Positions 53,510-55,508 of a stretch of DNA of 55,508 nt are shown here, piece after piece. Position 1 is the stretch's first letter. Every line of letters starts with the position of its first letter. The position numbers were made by a program, and so were the translations under genes. Under the pieces are notes generated by a model. That model had not been told where the DNA came from, made no database searches, and saw nothing but the letters and a program-made list of their open reading frames with translations. The stretch comes from Lachnospiraceae bacterium. GTDB lineage: Bacteria > Bacillota > Clostridia > Lachnospirales > Lachnospiraceae. The stretch is from positions 1 through 55,508 of the forward strand of contig BLMC01000013.1 of NCBI GenBank assembly GCA_011959805.1, in the 5' to 3' direction.

Positions 53510-55381
53510 TTACTGTATAGTTGCACAATAATCTTCATAATTAATTATTTTATCAAGTGTCTTAACATATACCTTTATATTTTGCATATTATATTTTTTT
53601 TTCATATCCCCAACTTGACTTTCGTTTATTATTGCAAACCTCAAATCTGCCCCCTTTAGATCTGCAAATCTCAAATCTGCACCTCTAAAATCTGCCCATT
53701 TCAAATTTGCATCACATAAATGAGCCTCTATTAGGTTTGCTTCTCTCAAATCCGCTTCTCTTAAATTGGCTTCTCTGAGATCTGCATTTTGCAAATTAGC
53801 TTTTCTCAAATTGGCATTTTGCAAATCTGCTCCTACTAAGTCTACTAGAGATAAGTTTGCCCCTTGCAAACTTACATTGCTTAATCTTACTGTTTTAAAA
53901 ATAACCTCAGAAAAATTTCCTTCATCTAAATTACTTCCTTCAAAATCACAATTTATGATTCTTCTTTTTTCAAAATTATTATAAGGTAGTTGTAAATATT
54001 TAAATGTATAAGATTCTAAAACTGTATTATTCCTTTGCAACACACTTTGAAAATCAACCTTACTCAACTCCCAAAGAAAAAACTTGACCATATCGTACCC
54101 ATTAAATCTATCTAATGTAACTTTTTTGCGAAATGCCAAATCATCAAAAGCTTTTTTTGCTAAAAAATACTCTAATATGCTTTTATGTGCAAACTTATAG
54201 TTCCCACCTACATCTCGATTAAGTAATGATCTTGTTTTTGCCTCAATATATTCTAACTGCATTTCAAAATTTTTACAAATTTTTTCAATTTCTTCTTCAT
54301 TTATATAAATAATTTTTTTATTATACATATACTCTGCAACTTTTTCAGAAAACTCATATAATACATTGTTATCAATAGCTTCTCTATTTACCCATTTATG
54401 AACTAACGCTTTATAAATTTCATATGCTGAATTATATGATATAGTATTATCAATAACTAAATCATCGATATATGCAAGTAACATAGGTCTAACCATTAAC
54501 TTTGGGCAATTAGCAATTATTCTTTCTGATCTTTCAATTTTATCTTTTTCAAAAATAATATTATATTTTTTTCTCAAGTATAAATTTATTTCTTCATCAT
54601 TAAATGGCGAAATATAAATTTTTTCAAATCGAATTAATTTTTCATTTGTATTTATACTAAACGACGCCACTTGATTGGGTTCATCTGGTTGACTTGGAAA
54701 AAATTGTGTTCTACAAGTTATTATAACTGTATGAAATTGTATTGTCTCATCTACTATTTTTTTTACGAAACTTTCATAATTTGATATAGCTTCTTCATTT
54801 TCGTCCAATCCGTCTAAAAGCAAAATAACATTAGACTTTTTTTCTATTTTTTTAATTTCTACACAAACATCTTTTTTACCTAATGGAACAAATCTAATTT
54901 CATATTTTTTAAATTTCTTTTTATAATATGAAAAATGTAAATTATATAAAAATGTAGTCTTCCCCATTCCCGAGTCTGCTAATACTATATAATATTTACT
55001 TTTATTTCCATCAAAATCTTTCTGTATAAAATAAGGGATTAATTCTTGAGAAATGTAAATTCTACTATCAATTATTTCTTCAGAATTACTAGGATCTATA
55101 TCTTGTCCTCGCGTAGGTATATAATATTTAAAGGATTTTTGTGTAAACTCATTAAAATTATAACCTAATTCGTTATACCAATTCTCTAAGTCTCTCTTTT
55201 TTTGAACTAGCACAATTATTTTTTTTATACATTCTATAACTTTATTAATCAAACTAATAAAAGCTATAAAAATTGCTAGCAAACTACCTAAAGTCATTAT
55301 TAAATTTCCATTTTGATCTAACTGTTTTAATATAGACTTTATAAGATTATAAACATCCACTTCCTCCAACAATATCCCCAT
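53510..55381 (-). CDS. Membrane-anchored NACHT NTPase with C-terminal pentapeptide repeats
   Basis: 623 residues, GAGAGG six bases before the ATG. N-terminal membrane helix (~27-50, LIMTLGSLLAIFIAFISLI). NACHT/STAND NTPase (~125-300): Walker A LADSGMGKT (134-142), Walker B VILLLDGLDEN (185-195), sensor TCRTQFFP (222-229). Winged-helix/helical region (~310-470) with HKSILEYFLAKKAF. Pentapeptide repeats of the A(D/N)LRxA type (~478-592) form a right-handed beta-helix sensor or scaffold. Very AT-rich against its surroundings, in a serine-recombinase island. The architecture fits bacterial NLR-like antiphage proteins; that role is inferred. Confidence 0.88.
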   Translation of the reverse strand: MGILLEEVDVYNLIKSILKQLDQNGNLIMTLGSLLAIFIAFISLINKVIECIKKIIVLVQKKRDLENWYNELGYNFNEFTQKSFKYYIPTRGQDIDPSNSEEIIDSRIYISQELIPYFIQKDFDGNKSKYYIVLADSGMGKTTFLYNLHFSYYKKKFKKYEIRFVPLGKKDVCVEIKKIEKKSNVILLLDGLDENEEAISNYESFVKKIVDETIQFHTVIITCRTQFFPSQPDEPNQVASFSINTNEKLIRFEKIYISPFNDEEINLYLRKKYNIIFEKDKIERSERIIANCPKLMVRPMLLAYIDDLVIDNTISYNSAYEIYKALVHKWVNREAIDNNVLYEFSEKVAEYMYNKKIIYINEEEIEKICKNFEMQLEYIEAKTRSLLNRDVGGNYKFAHKSILEYFLAKKAFDDLAFRKKVTLDRFNGYDMVKFFLWELSKVDFQSVLQRNNTVLESYTFKYLQLPYNNFEKRRIINCDFEGSNLDEGNFSEVIFKTVRLSNVSLQGANLSLVDLVGADLQNANLRKANLQNADLREANLREADLREANLIEAHLCDANLKWADFRGADLRFADLKGADLRFAIINESQVGDMKKKYNMQNIKVYVKTLDKIINYEDYCATIQ

Positions 55382-55396
55382 AATATACCTCTCTAA

Positions 55397-55424
55397 ATTA
55401 TAATTATAGTATTTTTGTATTCAA
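55397..55424 (-). promoter_or_regulatory. Promoter of the NACHT gene
   Basis: Minus strand TTGAAT (55424-55419), 16-base spacer, TATAAT (55402-55397), 16 bases before the ATG. The leader is therefore very short. Confidence 0.6.
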
Positions 55425-55464
55425 GCAATTAAATATTTCTTACAAAAATAACTATATCGCATAA

Positions 55465-55508
55465 GGGGGTGTCGCAAAATCATCAAATTAGCTAATTGAG
55501 CGATGCCC
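55465..55508 (+). mobile_element. Possible terminal inverted repeat of an insertion sequence (cut by the right edge)
   Basis: GGGGGTGTCGCAAAA at 55465-55479 has the look of an IS terminal repeat (G-run then GTCGCAAAA), and the base composition changes here. The transposase would lie beyond the edge, so the family cannot be named. Confidence 0.35.

Overview
The window looks like the chromosome of a low-GC, spore-forming Clostridia, most likely a gut Lachnospiraceae. This is inferred from gene content: an alpha/beta-type small acid-soluble spore protein, the tig-clpP-clpX-lon-ysxC block, a glnA/ANTAR pair, DUF4358 and DUF6020 proteins, and a secreted GH53 galactanase. No 16S or other decisive marker is present, so the family is an inference. 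No tRNA, rRNA or CRISPR array was seen.

Layout. (a) 1-5445: one end of an integrated element (CoiA-like protein, XRE regulator, and a cassette of unrecognised genes visibly richer in G+C). It interrupts uvrB after codon ~93; a 49-residue membrane microprotein sits at the junction. (b) 5452-50425: mostly core chromosome. It holds glnS; the operon tig-clpP-clpX-lon-ysxC-(AI-2E-type permease)-truA; a six-gene signalling operon cheR-cheB-RR-cheW-histidine kinase-RR/HD-GYP behind a near-perfect sigma-A promoter; a GH53 galactanase lipoprotein with a long leader; a NusG_II/Gx-transporter pair; map with a SEC-C zinc motif; two MBOAT + DHHW/AlgJ-type O-acylation modules flanking an ECF sigma/anti-sigma pair; dapF; a mannose-1-phosphate guanylyltransferase-like gene; glnA with an ANTAR protein; hslO; a methyltransferase; a DUF368 lipid carrier translocase; hisC; a DUF6020 membrane protein; and two lipoproteins. 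(c) 50425-55508: the end of a second element. It is driven by a large serine recombinase that has cut a polysaccharide deacetylase gene, and it carries an IS256 relic and an AT-rich membrane-anchored NACHT NTPase with C-terminal pentapeptide repeats. The window closes in what looks like the end of another IS.

How the parts fit. Envelope functions dominate the core: two membrane O-acyltransferases with their SGNH/DHHW partners, undecaprenyl phosphate recycling, DAP synthesis, GDP-sugar supply, lipoproteins and (before disruption) a polysaccharide deacetylase. An ECF sigma factor sits between the acylation modules. The signalling operon has adaptor, methyltransferase and methylesterase but no CheA or chemoreceptor; a PAS histidine kinase and an HD-GYP phosphodiesterase take that place, pointing to c-di-GMP output. 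The strongest lead for an undescribed system is the NACHT-pentapeptide protein in the serine-recombinase island, a plausible phage-defence gene. The second is a conserved 23-bp hairpin motif shared by the leaders of the galactanase and map genes.
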